Notes under the pieces: generated by a model | What the model was told of the DNA's origin: nothing | The model's input: the letters and a program-made list of their open reading frames with translations, nothing else | Database searches by the model: none | Made by a program: the position numbers and the translations under genes | Origin: Halomonas sp. HL-48 | Lineage (GTDB): Bacteria; Pseudomonadota; Gammaproteobacteria; Pseudomonadales; Halomonadaceae | NCBI RefSeq assembly: GCF_001314875.1 | Contig: NZ_LJZS01000016.1 | Coordinates: forward strand, 20,200-84,199 | Reading direction: 5' to 3' | Length of the DNA stretch: 64,000 nt | Shown here: positions 1 to 10,380 of the stretch, one piece after another | How the letters are laid out: each line of letters opens with the position of its first letter | How positions within the stretch are numbered: the stretch's first letter is position 1

Positions 1-1159
1 GCTCAAGGCCATAGCGCAGCCCGAATGTCGCCCCTTCCATCACTGCCCGACACAGATTGGCCTGGGTGGTATTGAGGCTGGTCAGGCCGAGGAAATCCGC
101 CGAGGCTTCCGGCAGCATGGGCACCCGCTCGCCGTTGAAAAACGGCAGCACGGTCACGCCTTCCGCGCCGATGGGCGCGCTCGCCACGCGCTGACCAAAG
201 GCGTCGAGATCCAAACCAAACAGCTCGCGCACCCGGGTGGTCGCCGAGGTGACGTTCATGGTACAGATCAGCGGCAGCCACCCGCCGGTGCTCGAGCAGA
301 AATTGGCGACCATGGCATTGTCGAGGACTACCGGCGCAGGCGAATATGCACACACCGTGCCCGATGTCCCCAAGCTTAACGTAATCAGCCCCGGGGTAAT
401 ATTGCCGGTGCCAATCGCCCCCAGCATATTGTCCCCGCCGCCGGAGGACACCACGACGTTATCAGATAACCCCAGTTCAGCGGCCACAGCGCTTTGCACC
501 ACACCGGCAGGCTCATGAGCTTCTAGCAAGCGGGGCAGCACACGCTTCGGGTCCAGTTCGGGGGCGATTTCGGCGAACACATCCAGCCGCCAACGGCGCC
601 GCGAGGTGTCAAAGTAGCCGGTGCCGGACGCATCGCCTGCCTCGGTCACGCGGTTGCCGGTCAGCCAGAAATTGAGATAGTCGTGGGGCAGCAACAGGCT
701 GTCGATACGCGCGTAGGCATCGGGGTGATGATCGCGCAGCCATGCCACCTTGGAGGCGGTATAGCCGGTTTGCAGCACCAGGCCGAGCTTCTCCAGGCAG
801 CCGGCTTCACCGCCCAGACGGGCGACCAGATCGCTGTTGTGAGCGCTGGTTTCGGTATCGCACCATAGCTTGGCCGGATACACCGGCACACCGTCAGCGT
901 TCAGCGCCACCATGCCGTGCTGCTGGCCGGAAACCCCGATACCGCGCACCTGCCCAGCGTCGACACCCGCGCGCTCCAGCGCTTCAAAGAAGGCGCCCTT
1001 CAGGGCGGACAACCATTCGCTTGGGGCCTGCTCGCGGCGGCCGTGCTCGCCTTCGTCGAGATGGTGAGGACGGCTGGCCTCGCCGCGGATCAGGCCTTGC
1101 TCTACATCTACCACCACCACTTTGGTACTTTGCGTGCCACAATCGACGCCGATATACAT
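1..1159 (-). CDS. xylB: Xylulokinase, 3' end cut by the window edge
   Basis: Phosphorylates D-xylulose (from arabitol or xylitol oxidation) to xylulose 5-phosphate, feeding the pentose phosphate pathway in the cytoplasm. About 386 codons are present of the usual 480-500. The N-terminus reads MYIGVDCGTQSTK, the FGGY-kinase phosphate-binding motif, and GVSGQQHGMV follows, also typical of XylB. The ATG overlaps the stop of the upstream mannitol dehydrogenase as TGATG, so the two are translationally coupled. It is the last visible gene of the polyol operon. Family assignment is firm; the C-terminal part cannot be seen. Confidence 0.93.
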   Translation of the reverse strand, partial: MYIGVDCGTQSTKVVVVDVEQGLIRGEASRPHHLDEGEHGRREQAPSEWLSALKGAFFEALERAGVDAGQVRGIGVSGQQHGMVALNADGVPVYPAKLWCDTETSAHNSDLVARLGGEAGCLEKLGLVLQTGYTASKVAWLRDHHPDAYARIDSLLLPHDYLNFWLTGNRVTEAGDASGTGYFDTSRRRWRLDVFAEIAPELDPKRVLPRLLEAHEPAGVVQSAVAAELGLSDNVVVSSGGGDNMLGAIGTGNITPGLITLSLGTSGTVCAYSPAPVVLDNAMVANFCSSTGGWLPLICTMNVTSATTRVRELFGLDLDAFGQRVASAPIGAEGVTVLPFFNGERVPMLPEASADFLGLTSLNTTQANLCRAVMEGATFGLRYGLE

Positions 1160-2646
1160 CACTTAATTCCTTTGGACGAGACCAGATCCTCAAGCGTAGC
1201 GCGTGCGCCGCGATCGTGCAGCGATGCAAGCGCCGCCAGATAGGCCGCCAGGAAGCGCGGTTGGTCGGCCAGATCGCCGAACAGCTCGCGGTTTTCGACG
1301 AACGCCGTGGGCCGAGTGCGGTTCTGGGCGGCAATCTCCATCAGCGAGGTTTTCAGGCGATCGACGATGTCGATGGGCTCGCCCTGCTCGTCCCGGCCTT
1401 CGGCGTAGCGGGCCCAGCTGGCCACCACCGCGGCGCTGCGGCGGATTTCGCCGCCCTGCGCCAGCTGCTGACGAATCACCGGCACCAGCCACTTGGGGAT
1501 CCGGTCGGAGCTTTCCGCGCACAGCCGGGCCAGGGTGTCCTTGATCTGAGGATTGGCAAACCGCTCAATCAGCGTCATCCGGTAGTCCTCAAGATCAACG
1601 CCGGGTACCGGCGAAAGCGTAGGCGAGCCCTCTTCGCGCATGTAGCCGAGCAGGAAATCCACGAACAGCGGGTCCTGACACACCTCATGAGCGTAGCGGT
1701 AACCGGCCAGATAACCAAAGTAGGTGAGCGCCTGATGACTGGCGTTGAGCAGGCGCAGCTTCATCAACTCGTAGGGCTCCACGTCGTCGACCAGCTGCAC
1801 GCCCACCTTTTCCAGCGCTGGCCGGCCCAGCGGGAAGTGATCTTCCAGCACCCACTGCGTAAACGGCTCGCACACCACCGGCCAGGCGTCATCGATACCG
1901 AAATGCGCCGCCAGTTCGCTGATATCCGTCTCAGACGTGACTGGGGTAATGCGATCCACCATGGCATTGGGGAACGCCACTTCCTCGGCCAGCCAGGCGC
2001 CCAGCGCCGGATCACGGGCCTGGGCATAGGCACTGAACATCCGCTTGGCCACTTCCCCGTTGCCTTGAATGTTGTCGCAGGACATGACCGTAAAGGGAGC
2101 GATACCCCGCTCGCGGCGGCGTACCAGCGCCTCGACCACCAGACCAAAACTGGATGAGGGCTGGGTGGGATGGCTAAGGTCGTCGCGTATTTGCGGGTTA
2201 TCCAGATCGAATTCGCCGGTCACCGGATGGAAATTGTAGCCGCCTTCGGTAACCGTCAACGACACGATACGAATCGCCGGGTCGGCCATTTGCTCGATCA
2301 CCGCCTCGGTGGCCTCCGGCGCGAACAGGTAGTCGACCATGCTGCCAATCACCCGCGGCTCATACTGGCCATCCGGGTGTTTAACGACCAGCGTGTAGAG
2401 ATGATCCTGCGCGGCCAACGCCTGCTGCATGCGCTTGTCGCCCGGCATAACGCCGACCCCGACGATGCCCCAGTCCAGCGCTTCGCCCTGGTTCATCAGG
2501 CCGTCCAGGTACATGGCCTGATGGGCGCGGTGAAAGCCGCCGACACCAATATGCACGATGCCGGGGGTGACGGCGCTGCGGTCATAGTCGGGGGTGGCAA
2601 TGGGGGAGCCTAGTGTGCCCACATTGTGATTATTGAGTTGGGTCAT
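1159..2646 (-). CDS. mtlK: Mannitol/arabinitol 2-dehydrogenase, long-chain polyol family
   Basis: NAD-dependent oxidation of D-mannitol to D-fructose, and probably D-arabinitol to D-xylulose, which would explain the xylulokinase next door. The 495-residue protein has the nucleotide-binding segment GIVHIGVGGFHRAHQ (29-43) and the catalytic K-x4-N-x2-H pattern at K296, N301, H304, matching the usual positions of this family. I chose the ATG at 2646 because GGAG lies just upstream; a 23-codon longer reading frame exists but lacks support. The sequence shows no defect. Confidence 0.93.
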   Translation of the reverse strand: MTQLNNHNVGTLGSPIATPDYDRSAVTPGIVHIGVGGFHRAHQAMYLDGLMNQGEALDWGIVGVGVMPGDKRMQQALAAQDHLYTLVVKHPDGQYEPRVIGSMVDYLFAPEATEAVIEQMADPAIRIVSLTVTEGGYNFHPVTGEFDLDNPQIRDDLSHPTQPSSSFGLVVEALVRRRERGIAPFTVMSCDNIQGNGEVAKRMFSAYAQARDPALGAWLAEEVAFPNAMVDRITPVTSETDISELAAHFGIDDAWPVVCEPFTQWVLEDHFPLGRPALEKVGVQLVDDVEPYELMKLRLLNASHQALTYFGYLAGYRYAHEVCQDPLFVDFLLGYMREEGSPTLSPVPGVDLEDYRMTLIERFANPQIKDTLARLCAESSDRIPKWLVPVIRQQLAQGGEIRRSAAVVASWARYAEGRDEQGEPIDIVDRLKTSLMEIAAQNRTRPTAFVENRELFGDLADQPRFLAAYLAALASLHDRGARATLEDLVSSKGIK

Positions 2647-2681
2647 GGTCGCTCTCCAGGTTAGTCCTAGGGTATGACGGG

Positions 2682-3304
2682 CTAACGCCAGTACTGATCC
2701 GGTGAAAAACTGCACGTTTTGACCAGTTGGGCGTTGAGCATGTCTTTTTGATGGGTGCGCTCCAGGGCCCCAGCGCGGTCTTGGCCCATGGCCAACCAGC
2801 GGGCCACCAAGCGCTGGACGAGGACGTCGTCTTCAACGTCGAGCATCAGCGTCCAATCAAACAAGGGCCGCAGGTCACGCCACCCGGGGCGGTCGAGCAA
2901 CAAGTAGTTGCCCTCGACAATCACGATGCGCTGCTCGGTGGTGATCAGCCGTCCACCGGCCCGCGCCAGGTCCAGCGGACGGTCGAACACCGGCACCGCA
3001 ACCGGCCTGTCGGCGCGGCGGATGCGCTCCAGGTCCACGCGCAGGCCATCCACGTCGAAGGTATGCGGCGCGCCCTTGAGCGGCAGCTGCGACGCGCCGA
3101 TCACGGCGTTATCGAAATGGTAACCGTCCATCGGCACCACCCCGGCCTGCCCCGGCGCCTGGCGATTGATTGCCGCGCAAAGCTGTTCGCTGCGATAGGA
3201 CTTGCCCGCCCCCGGCGGGCCGAGAAGAATGATGTTCAGTAGCGCGGCAGGTCGGTGGCCGCCTGAATAATCTGGCGGCTCAGGGTGTCAAGATCAGTCG
3301 TCAT
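2682..3304 (-). pseudogene. P-loop sugar kinase (uridine kinase/FrcK-like), interrupted by a frameshift
   Basis: Expected role: ATP-dependent phosphorylation of the fructose made by the two polyol dehydrogenases. Translation starting at 3304 gives MTTDLDTLSRQIIQAATDLP and then stops (TGA at 3238-3236). The remainder is open in another frame from about 3247: LLNIILLGPPGAGKS with a Walker A motif, then GVVPMDGYHFDN, as in nucleoside/fructose kinases of this superfamily. No ATG, GTG or TTG lies between the preceding stop and the P-loop in that frame, so an intact kinase needs a -1 shift. Either the gene is freshly broken, it uses a programmed shift, or one base is missing from the sequence. Position in the operon supports a sugar kinase role. 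Confidence 0.75.
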
Positions 3305-3310
3305 GGCAGA

Positions 3311-4096
3311 TCAACTCATCCAATTGCCGCCATCGACGTTAAGCGTCTGGGCGACTACGTAGTCACTGTCCTGGCTGGCCAGGAAAACCGCCGCCCCGGT
3401 ATGGTCTTCCGGCGTCCCCATGCGGCCAAACGGCACGGCCTCGCCAACCAGGCGTTTTTTCTCGCCTAGCGGACGGTTTTCATAGCGGGCAAACAGGGCA
3501 TCGACGTCTTTCCACATCGGCGTATCGACCACGCCGGGCGCAATACCGTTGACGTTGATACTGTGCTTGATCAAATCCAGCCCGCAGGACTGGGTAAGGC
3601 TGATGACCGCTGCCTTGCTTGCGCAGTAAACGCTTACCAGCGCTTCGCCCCGCCGCCCCGCCTGGGAGGCCATATTGATGATTTTGCCACCCTGCCCCTG
3701 ATCGACCATGGCCTTGGCGACCGCCTGCAGGGTGAAAAACATACCTTTGGTGTTAACGGCGAATTGCTTATCGAAGCTCGCCTCGGTGACTTCAAGCACC
3801 GGCGCCATATCAAACACCGCCGCGTTGTTCACCAAAATATCGATACGCCCCATACGCTCGCGAACCTTTACCACCATCGCGTCGATCGACGCCGCATCGC
3901 AGACATTTAGCTCAACGCCCAACACCCGTTCGGTGTCCACCGTCTGACGCAGCTGGCTGACCGCCTCGTCAATCGCCGCCGTATCGATATCGGCCACCAC
4001 CACGCTGGCTCCTTCAGCCAGGTAGCGTTGGGCGATCGCCAGCCCGATCCCCTTGGCGCCGCCGGTCACCACGGCCACCTTATTGGTTAGCTTCAT
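3311..4096 (-). CDS. smoS: Sorbitol (L-iditol/galactitol) 2-dehydrogenase, short-chain family
   Basis: Classical SDR of 261 residues that should oxidise D-sorbitol to D-fructose with NAD. Visible motifs: TGGAKGIG (11-18), NNA (90-92), Ser144 and the Y157-x3-K161 catalytic pair. Strong ribosome site GGAGGA six bases before the ATG at 4096 fixes the start. The first 17 bases overlap the end of the upstream HAD gene, so translation is coupled. Together with the ABC transporter and mannitol dehydrogenase this is the layout of the Rhodobacter-type smo/mtl polyol operon. The exact polyol preference is inferred from context. Confidence 0.88.
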   Translation of the reverse strand: MKLTNKVAVVTGGAKGIGLAIAQRYLAEGASVVVADIDTAAIDEAVSQLRQTVDTERVLGVELNVCDAASIDAMVVKVRERMGRIDILVNNAAVFDMAPVLEVTEASFDKQFAVNTKGMFFTLQAVAKAMVDQGQGGKIINMASQAGRRGEALVSVYCASKAAVISLTQSCGLDLIKHSINVNGIAPGVVDTPMWKDVDALFARYENRPLGEKKRLVGEAVPFGRMGTPEDHTGAAVFLASQDSDYVVAQTLNVDGGNWMS

Positions 4097-4774
4097 TTGC
4101 TCCTCCCAGGCTGATAACCCCTTGCCATTCGTCAACCAGATCACTTAGCCCTTGCATGTGGGGCAATATGCGCCAGGCACCTGCCTGGCGAAGGCGTTCG
4201 GCTTGCCCGTCATCCAGGTGGCTGGCCCCGATAAAGCCAATCACCCACATCCCCGCCGCGGTGGCCGCCGTCACGCCAGCCACGCTGTCCTCGACAACCA
4301 GGCAATCCTGGGGTGCTTCACCCAGGGTCGAGGCCGCCAGCTGATACAGCGCCGGATCGGGCTTGGGCTGAGCGACCTGTTCGGCGGTAAAAATCGGCAC
4401 GTCGCCAAACGCCGCATCCAGCCCGGTGCCCGCAAGCGATGCCAACACGCGGCAGCGCCGGCTGTTGGAAACCACAGCCTTGGGCAGCGTAATCGACCGC
4501 ACGGCTGCCTCGGCCCCTTCAATGGCGGTCAGCTCGCGGGCCAGCCTCGCCTCAATGGCGGTGTCGACCCGCTCGGCGGCATTCGCGGGTAACGGATAGG
4601 TGCTTAGCCGTTCGACGTGACGCAGGATATTGGCGGTGGTCATGCCCAATGCCTGGCCCAGCGACTGGCTGACATTGATATCCGGCAGCCAGCGGCTGAG
4701 GTGCTCGATCAGCGTGCCTTCCGCCAGCGCTTCGCTATCCACCAGTACGCCGTCACAGTCGAAGATCAGCGCCG

Positions 4775-4778
<4 letters not shown>
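4080..4778 (-). CDS. HAD-superfamily phosphatase (beta-phosphoglucomutase/YqaB-like)
   Basis: 232 residues with the HAD nucleophile motif DCDGVLVDSE at the N-terminus (D7, D9), a VSNS motif II, K-P-D motif III (AQPKPDP) and VEDSVAGV motif IV. Such proteins dephosphorylate small sugar or polyol phosphates. It sits between the ATPase (4-base overlap) and the sorbitol dehydrogenase (17-base overlap), so it is an integral operon member. Because ABC uptake delivers unphosphorylated polyols, it may remove toxic polyol or fructose phosphates; this role is inference. Confidence 0.85.
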
Positions 4779-5932
<1,154 letters not shown>

Positions 5933-5944
5933 AGGAAAACTCCT

Positions 5945-6799
5945 TTACTTGACGGCACCGAAAGTCAGCCCGCGCACCATTTGTTTTTGGGTTAACCAGC
6001 CGAAAATTAAGATCGGCGCGATCGCCATCGTCGAGGCCGCCGACAGCTTGGCCCAGAAGAGCCCTTCGGGGCTTGAGAACGAGGCAATATAAGCGGTTAG
6101 CGGAGCCGCCTTGGACGAGGTGAGATTGAGGCTCCAGAAGGCCTCATTCCAACTTAAGATGACCGACAGCAACCCCGTGGAAGCAATGCCCGGCAGGGTC
6201 AGCGGTAACAGCAAAAAGAACACCTCTTGCAGCGTTGAGGCGCCGTCCATGCGGCCGGCTTCGAGAATGTCTTTGGGCATATCTTTGAAAAAGGTATAAA
6301 GCATCCACACCACGATCGGCAGATTCATCAGCGTATAGATGATGATCAACCCGGTTCGCGTATCCAAAAGCCCTGTACTGCGATAAATCAGGTAAATGGG
6401 CACCAGCACCCCGACCGACGGCAGCATTTTGGTCGAGAGCATCCACAGTAGGGTGCCCTTGGTGCGTTTGGTCGGTAAAAAGGCCATCGCATAGGCCGAT
6501 GGAATGGCGATCAGAAGCGCCAGCAGCGTCGAGCCAAAGGCGACAGCGACGCTGTTAAGCGCGAAGTGTGCATAGCCAGAGCGCGCCTGCACCGCCTGGT
6601 AGCTTTCCAGGGTGGGCGAAAAAATCAGCGTCGGATCGGCAATCGCCGCCGACTCGGTTTTGAAGCCGGTCAATATCATCCAGAAGATGGGGAAGAAAAT
6701 CACCAGCGCCACCGACCAGCCGAAGACCGCCAGCAGCACTCTTTTACTCGCGGCCGAGCGCCACGGGGACGCGCTGTTAGAGGAACGTAAGCTTGTCAT
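5945..6799 (-). CDS. smoG: Polyol ABC transporter permease (MalG type)
   Basis: 284-residue inner-membrane subunit with six predicted hydrophobic helices and the coupling-helix EAA loop EAGRMDGASTLQEVFF followed by LPLTLPG, the contact site for the ATPase. The N-terminal cytoplasmic tail is about 20 residues. AGGAG precedes the ATG. It pairs with the MalF-type permease 30 bases upstream. Confidence 0.92.
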   Translation of the reverse strand: MTSLRSSNSASPWRSAASKRVLLAVFGWSVALVIFFPIFWMILTGFKTESAAIADPTLIFSPTLESYQAVQARSGYAHFALNSVAVAFGSTLLALLIAIPSAYAMAFLPTKRTKGTLLWMLSTKMLPSVGVLVPIYLIYRSTGLLDTRTGLIIIYTLMNLPIVVWMLYTFFKDMPKDILEAGRMDGASTLQEVFFLLLPLTLPGIASTGLLSVILSWNEAFWSLNLTSSKAAPLTAYIASFSSPEGLFWAKLSAASTMAIAPILIFGWLTQKQMVRGLTFGAVK

Positions 6800-6829
6800 A
6801 ACAAGTCTCCTAAGACACTTACGTGCCGG

Positions 6830-7720
6830 TTAGTCTTCCAGGTTTTTGGCCACCATACGGACCAGGAAGATAGCGACAATATTGGCGAGAATGATCGCAA
6901 TTACCCCACCGGCTGAAGCGGTACCCACGTCGAAATCGAGCAACGCGCGGATGTAAATCAGATAGGCCAGGTTCGTCGTAGCAAGCCCTGGCCCGCCGGA
7001 CGTGGTTACAAAAATTTCCGCAAAGATGGTCAGCAGGAAGATCATTTCGATCATGATCACCACGCTGATAGCACGCTTGAGATGGGGCAGCGTGATAAAG
7101 AAGAAGATGGCGATGGGGCCAGCGCCGTCCATACGCGCGGCTTCGACCTGGTCTTCATCCAGTGACTGCATGGCGGTGAGCAGGATCAGCAGCGCAAACG
7201 GTAGCCACTGCCAGGCGACGATAATCACAATCGAGGTTAACGGCAGCGACGAAAACCAGTCCAACGCGGGCAGCCCGAATGACTCCGCGAGCCAAGCCAG
7301 CACGCCGTTGGATGGATGCATCATCATGTTTTTCCACACCAAGGCGCTGACGGTGGGCATGACGAAAAACGGCGAAATTGCCAGCACGCGGGCAATGCCA
7401 CGCCCGGCGAAATCTTGTTGAAACAGCACGGCCAGTAGCGTGCCGCCCACCACGGTAATCGCCAACACCCAGCCGACCAGTAGCAGGGTGTTGCCCATCG
7501 CCGCCCATAGCGCCGGATCGGTAACTAGATACTCGTAGTTTTCGAACCCGACAAAGCCAGTCACTTCAGGCATTAACAGGTTATAGCGCTGCAGCGAAAA
7601 CCATATCGTCATGCCGAGCGGCACAATCATCCACAGCAGCAAGAGCGTCACAGCGGGTGCTTGAAGCGACAGCGTTCTTAGCCCGCCGACGGTACGGCCG
7701 GAAGCACGTGTTTTAGTCAT
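6830..7720 (-). CDS. smoF: Polyol ABC transporter permease (MalF type)
   Basis: 296-residue inner-membrane permease with six hydrophobic segments and an EAA loop (EAARMDGAGPIAIFFFITLP). The ATG at 7720 is preferred over a TTG eight codons upstream, since an AGG-type ribosome site lies at suitable distance. It follows the binding-protein gene after a stem-loop, an arrangement that usually lets more binding protein than permease be made. Confidence 0.91.
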   Translation of the reverse strand: MTKTRASGRTVGGLRTLSLQAPAVTLLLLWMIVPLGMTIWFSLQRYNLLMPEVTGFVGFENYEYLVTDPALWAAMGNTLLLVGWVLAITVVGGTLLAVLFQQDFAGRGIARVLAISPFFVMPTVSALVWKNMMMHPSNGVLAWLAESFGLPALDWFSSLPLTSIVIIVAWQWLPFALLILLTAMQSLDEDQVEAARMDGAGPIAIFFFITLPHLKRAISVVIMIEMIFLLTIFAEIFVTTSGGPGLATTNLAYLIYIRALLDFDVGTASAGGVIAIILANIVAIFLVRMVAKNLED

Positions 7721-7750
7721 GGAAGTACCTGCCAGAAAGCACAAGGAAAG

Positions 7751-7776
7751 ACGCCTGAGCCTATCGGCTCAGGCGT
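7751..7776 (-). terminator. Stem-loop between binding protein and permease genes
   Basis: Perfect 11-bp inverted repeat (7751-7761 and 7766-7776) with a 4-base loop, nine bases after the binding-protein stop. Read on the minus strand it is followed by CTTTCC, a weak U-tract, so it likely acts as a partial terminator or mRNA stabiliser that keeps binding-protein levels high. Confidence 0.7.
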
Positions 7777-7784
7777 TAACAGCG

Positions 7785-9104
7785 TTAGTCCAGGTAACCC
7801 GCCCGTTGCATGGCGCGTTCAGTGGCACGCTGGGCGCTGTCGAGCGCCTGTTCCACCGAGACATCACCCGTTAGCGCGGAAGAGATGGTCTGGCCAACCT
7901 GGGTGCCAATCGACTGGAACTCAGGAATGCCGACGAACTGCACACCGATGTAAGGATTGGGTTCCAGAGTTGAGTCGGTTGGATCGGCCTCCTGAATCGC
8001 CTGGAGCACAAAGTCGGCAAACGGCGCGGCGTCGGTATAACGCTCGTCTTCGTAGGTCGATTTACGCGTGCCGGGAGGTACGCTGGTCCAGCCTTCCGTT
8101 TCACCCACCAGCTCGATATATTCTTCAGAGGTGGCCCAGGTAACAAACTTCTTCGCAGCCTCCTGGTTTTCGGACGACGCCGGGATGGCTAGCGCCCAGG
8201 ACCAAAGCCAGTGAGAGCCTTTAGGCGTTTCAGCTACCGGTGCGGGGGCATAGCCAAGGCTGTCCGCGACTTCTGACTCATCTGGGTCGTACAGCTTGCC
8301 CGCCGCTGAGGTGGCATCTACCCACATGCCGCAGTTACCGCGTGAGAACAGCGCCAGGTTTTCGTTAAAGCCGTTGGAGCTGGCACCTGAAGGGCCGTAA
8401 TCATTAAGCAGGTCAACGTAGAACTGGATGGCCTCTACCCAAGCATCGGAGTTCAGTTCAGGATTCCAATCCTCATCAAACCAGCGGCCGCCGAAGGTGT
8501 TCACCAAGGTGGACACAAACGCCATGTTTTCGCCCCAGCCGGGTTTACCGCGCAGGCAGATACCGGCTAGACCGTCTTCCATGCCGTCCAGTTTGCCCGC
8601 CCATTCGCGAACTTCTTCCCAGGTGGGCTCATCGGTCATCTCGATGCCCGCTTCTTCGAACAGATCTTTGCGGTAATACATCATCGAGCTTTCGGCATAG
8701 AACGGCAGCGCGTGGAGCGTGTCGTCATGGCTAAGACCATCGCGGACCGAGGTTAGCAGATCGTCTTCGTTGTAATCGTCGGGCAGGTCGTCAAGCGGTG
8801 ACAGCCAGCCACGTTCAGCCCAGATCGGCACTTCATAGGTACCAATGGTCATCACATCGAACTGACCGCCTTCAGTGGCGATATCGGTCGTCATACGCTG
8901 ACGCAGCACGTTTTCCTCCAACACCACCCAATCCAGGGTGATATCGGGATGCGCCTCTTCGAACGCATCGGTGAGGCTTTGCATGATGACCATGTCGTTG
9001 TTGTTGACCGTGGCAACGGTCAGTTCGGTTTCTGCCTGGGCCTGGCCGGCGAAGGCGATGGCGGCCGCCAGACTGGTGAGAGGTAAGTGACGCGCGAGTC
9101 GCAT
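7785..9104 (-). CDS. smoE: Polyol ABC transporter periplasmic binding protein
   Basis: 439-residue extracellular solute-binding protein (family 1) with a Sec signal peptide ending in AQA before ETELTVATVNNND. The mature protein is very acidic (many D/E), as expected for a periplasmic protein of a halophile. Length and the ...MTIGTYEVPIWAERGWL... region fit sorbitol/mannitol-binding proteins. AGGAG lies before the ATG. It is the first structural gene after the regulator, preceded by a dyad-symmetric candidate operator. Confidence 0.9.
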   Translation of the reverse strand: MRLARHLPLTSLAAAIAFAGQAQAETELTVATVNNNDMVIMQSLTDAFEEAHPDITLDWVVLEENVLRQRMTTDIATEGGQFDVMTIGTYEVPIWAERGWLSPLDDLPDDYNEDDLLTSVRDGLSHDDTLHALPFYAESSMMYYRKDLFEEAGIEMTDEPTWEEVREWAGKLDGMEDGLAGICLRGKPGWGENMAFVSTLVNTFGGRWFDEDWNPELNSDAWVEAIQFYVDLLNDYGPSGASSNGFNENLALFSRGNCGMWVDATSAAGKLYDPDESEVADSLGYAPAPVAETPKGSHWLWSWALAIPASSENQEAAKKFVTWATSEEYIELVGETEGWTSVPPGTRKSTYEDERYTDAAPFADFVLQAIQEADPTDSTLEPNPYIGVQFVGIPEFQSIGTQVGQTISSALTGDVSVEQALDSAQRATERAMQRAGYLD

Positions 9105-9154
9105 AAAGCACTCCTATTGGCTTGTGTTGGCATTGTTGTCGCCAGACGTTGATC

Positions 9155-9187
9155 GTTCGATTTGATCTCATTGATCAGCAATCGAAC
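9155..9187. promoter_or_regulatory. Candidate operator for the polyol operon
   Basis: Nested dyad symmetry 51-83 bases upstream of the binding-protein ATG: GTTCGATT (9155-9162) pairs with AATCGAAC (9180-9187), and inside it TGATC (9163-9167) pairs with GATCA (9173-9177). Extra GATC copies occur just outside. Position and symmetry fit a binding site for the SorC-type regulator encoded immediately upstream. Inferred from sequence only. Confidence 0.5.
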
Positions 9188-9286
9188 AAATGATCGTACG
9201 TAAGGCAAAAAAAAGCAAAGCCCTGAGCCTTAGACTTTACGCTAATCTGTTAGCAAAACAGCATGTTGCACCGCCGAACAATACAC

Positions 9287-10252
9287 TCACCCCGCGGTGC
9301 GCTCATCGGCATCGAGGATATGCCGCGCGGCGATCTCATCGGTCACCAGCCCCTTCAGCCAGCCGCCGCGCAGCGCAGCATGAATCGCCGGGGCCTTGTC
9401 GCGCCCGCCGGCCATGGCAACCATCAGATGCTTGCCAAAGCGTTCGAGGGGCAGACTGGTGACGCGCCTTGTAATCGAACAGTCGATGACCTCGCCCTGG
9501 CGGTTGAGCGGCCAGCCCAGCAGTTCGCCGACCGCCTCCAGCCCCAATAGCTCGTCGAGTTCGCTTTCGCTGATGAAGTGATCCTGAAACAGCGTGGCCT
9601 GACGGTCGATGCGCCCCACGCCGATAAACGCCGCCTCCGACTCGCGAGCCACATCGGCAATCGCCTTGAACAGCCGCTGCGAGAGCATGGCCTGTTTTTC
9701 ATCGAGGGACTCGGCCACTACCGGGGCCGGCAGCAGGAAGCGCTCGCCGCCGGTCTTGTCCGCCAGCACCATCACCGCATCGTAGCGGTTGGCCGAGCCA
9801 TCCCGGGCGACGTTGCCCACCAGCGATACGAAGCGGTGCTGAGGACGCTCGATGCGACTCAGCGCCTCGACCGCGGCCCGCACCGAGCGACCGGTGCCCA
9901 ATGACAGCGTCAACGGCTCGCTGCGTTCCACCAGCCGCGAAATGCGTTCCGCGCCGGCCACCGCCAGATAATAGGCGGCGCTTTCCGGAGCATGAGTGTC
10001 GGCGGGCACCACGTCGCAGTAGGCCAGCCCAAAGCGCTCGCGCAGTGCGCTGCCCAGCGCCATGCAGGTGGAGATCGGGTGGTCGATGTGCACCTTCACC
10101 AAGCCTTCCTGTCGGGCCAGGGCCAATAACCGCTGTACGCCTGGCCGCGAGACACCCAACTGCGTGGCAATGTCGTCCTGCGTCATGCCACCGACGTAGG
10201 ACATCCATGCCGCTCTGGCCGCCTGGTCGATTTTTACCTCGAATTTATCCAT
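9287..10252 (-). CDS. smoC: SorC/DeoR-family sugar-binding transcriptional regulator
   Basis: 321 residues. N-terminal helix-turn-helix (GGMTQDDIATQLGVSRPGV, about 21-39) followed by a SorC-type effector-binding domain with the characteristic segment LSLGTGRSVRAAVEAL and later GVGRI and WPL/NRQGE motifs. These regulators sense phosphorylated sugars and control polyol/sugar operons. Same strand as the operon, separated by 182 bases that carry the candidate operator. ATG at 10252; no strong ribosome site seen. Confidence 0.88.
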   Translation of the reverse strand: MDKFEVKIDQAARAAWMSYVGGMTQDDIATQLGVSRPGVQRLLALARQEGLVKVHIDHPISTCMALGSALRERFGLAYCDVVPADTHAPESAAYYLAVAGAERISRLVERSEPLTLSLGTGRSVRAAVEALSRIERPQHRFVSLVGNVARDGSANRYDAVMVLADKTGGERFLLPAPVVAESLDEKQAMLSQRLFKAIADVARESEAAFIGVGRIDRQATLFQDHFISESELDELLGLEAVGELLGWPLNRQGEVIDCSITRRVTSLPLERFGKHLMVAMAGGRDKAPAIHAALRGGWLKGLVTDEIAARHILDADERTAG

Positions 10253-10380
10253 TCACCGGCTCGCTACCCAGGGAGTTGAATCGTCATCATACAAAGTCGG
10301 CGGGACGACCAGAAGTCGTCTATTCGCTACTATGACGGTATATCAACCATACACCGGGTGGTACCTGGAGGCGTTAACCT

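Noticed and set aside
742..2157. Long + strand open frame antisense to xylulokinase and mannitol dehydrogenase
   Set aside because: No family resemblance, rich in R/H/Q/G, opposite to two clear genes; a by-product of GC-rich codon use.
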